6,535 nt of DNA from NCBI GenBank assembly GCA_017962285.1, contig JAGCVR010000191.1, forward strand, positions 1 to 6,535. Reading direction: 5' to 3'. The position numbers were made by a program, and so were the translations under genes. Below are positions 6,348-6,535 of this stretch, one piece after another; position 1 is the first letter of the stretch, and the number at the start of each line of letters is the position of its first letter. The notes beneath the pieces are model-generated. The model was not told where the DNA came from. It ran no database searches and worked only from the letters and a program-made list of their open reading frames with translations. This stretch comes from Muribaculaceae bacterium. GTDB lineage: Bacteria > Bacteroidota > Bacteroidia > Bacteroidales > Muribaculaceae.

Positions 6348-6535
6348 TTGCCCGTGGACGAACTGAAGAACGAAATAACACGCAGGCGGACTTTCGCCAT
6401 CATTTCTCACCCTTATGCCGGTAAAACAACACTCACCGAAAAACTGCTTCTTTTCGGTGGCGCAATTCATGTAGCTGGCGCGGTTAAGTCAAATAAAATC
6501 AAAAAGACTGCCACAAGCGACTGGATGGAGATTGA
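6348..6535 (+). CDS. prfC: Peptide chain release factor 3, N-terminal fragment
   Basis: The first 60 or so residues of RF3 are visible, the translational GTPase that removes RF1/RF2 from the ribosome after peptide release. After a short leader come [11 protein letters not shown], the P-loop, [20 protein letters not shown] and [15 protein letters not shown], all typical of RF3. The window ends mid-codon before the switch regions. No ATG precedes the conserved core: TAA of rfbD (6342-6344) is in this frame, then CTA, then TTG at 6348 and GTG at 6354. One of these two is the likely start; TTG gives the listed limit and GTG is equally plausible. The P-loop reads SHPYAGKT, whereas RF3 normally has SHPDAGKT; the Tyr codon is 6414-6416. 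The gene is probably co-transcribed with rfbD, and the spacing suggests translational coupling. Confidence 0.93.
   Translation, partial: MPVDELKNEITRRRTFAIISHPYAGKTTLTEKLLLFGGAIHVAGAVKSNKIKKTATSDWMEI

Noticed and set aside
1..6535. Search for CRISPR arrays, tandem or inverted repeats, insertion sequences, tRNA genes and defence genes.
   Set aside because: By eye I found no repeated units, transposase motifs, cloverleaf sequences or defence-associated domains. Coding sequences occupy nearly the whole window.

Overview
The window looks like an ordinary chromosomal segment from a Bacteroidota bacterium, most likely order Bacteroidales. A gut lineage of the Muribaculaceae, Bacteroides or Prevotella kind would fit, but I cannot name the genus. 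Four things point this way. Ribosome-binding sites are A/T-rich and lack a Shine-Dalgarno core. Two intergenic regions contain the Bacteroidota -7 promoter motif TAnnTTTG. One gene belongs to DUF4924, a family I know from Bacteroidota. The Prs protein has a Bacteroidales-type ending (NESISSQYLI). All genes are on the + strand and tightly packed, and no gap exceeds about 120 bases. I see no mobile element, CRISPR array, rRNA or tRNA gene, or sign of recent transfer.

Layout: (1) Bases 1-1308 hold the end of a sodium-pumping decarboxylase operon: the C-terminus of a biotin carrier protein, then the membrane beta subunit. A strong intrinsic terminator at about 1330-1366 closes it. (2) Bases 1424-3103 encode a cytoplasmic GH13 alpha-amylase-family enzyme with its own predicted promoter. 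(3) Bases 3160-4101 encode ribose-phosphate pyrophosphokinase (prs). Its predicted promoter starts just after the GH13 stop codon. (4) From 4159 to the window edge lies a close-packed run: a Crp/Fnr-type regulator, a DUF4924 protein, an RmlD-type dTDP-4-dehydrorhamnose reductase, and the first 62 or so codons of peptide chain release factor 3 (prfC). Gaps in this run are 28, 16 and 3 bases, so it is probably one transcription unit. It may read on from prs, since no terminator is visible in the 57-base gap.

The genes cover central functions: decarboxylation coupled to sodium export (in this lineage probably methylmalonyl-CoA decarboxylation to propionyl-CoA), intracellular alpha-glucan handling, PRPP supply for nucleotides, deoxysugar synthesis and translation termination. 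I found no convincing novel system. The item most worth checking is in prfC. The normally invariant P-loop aspartate of the release factor 3 GTPase (HPDAGKT) reads as tyrosine (HPYAGKT), and the gene has no ATG start, beginning in frame just after the rfbD stop.
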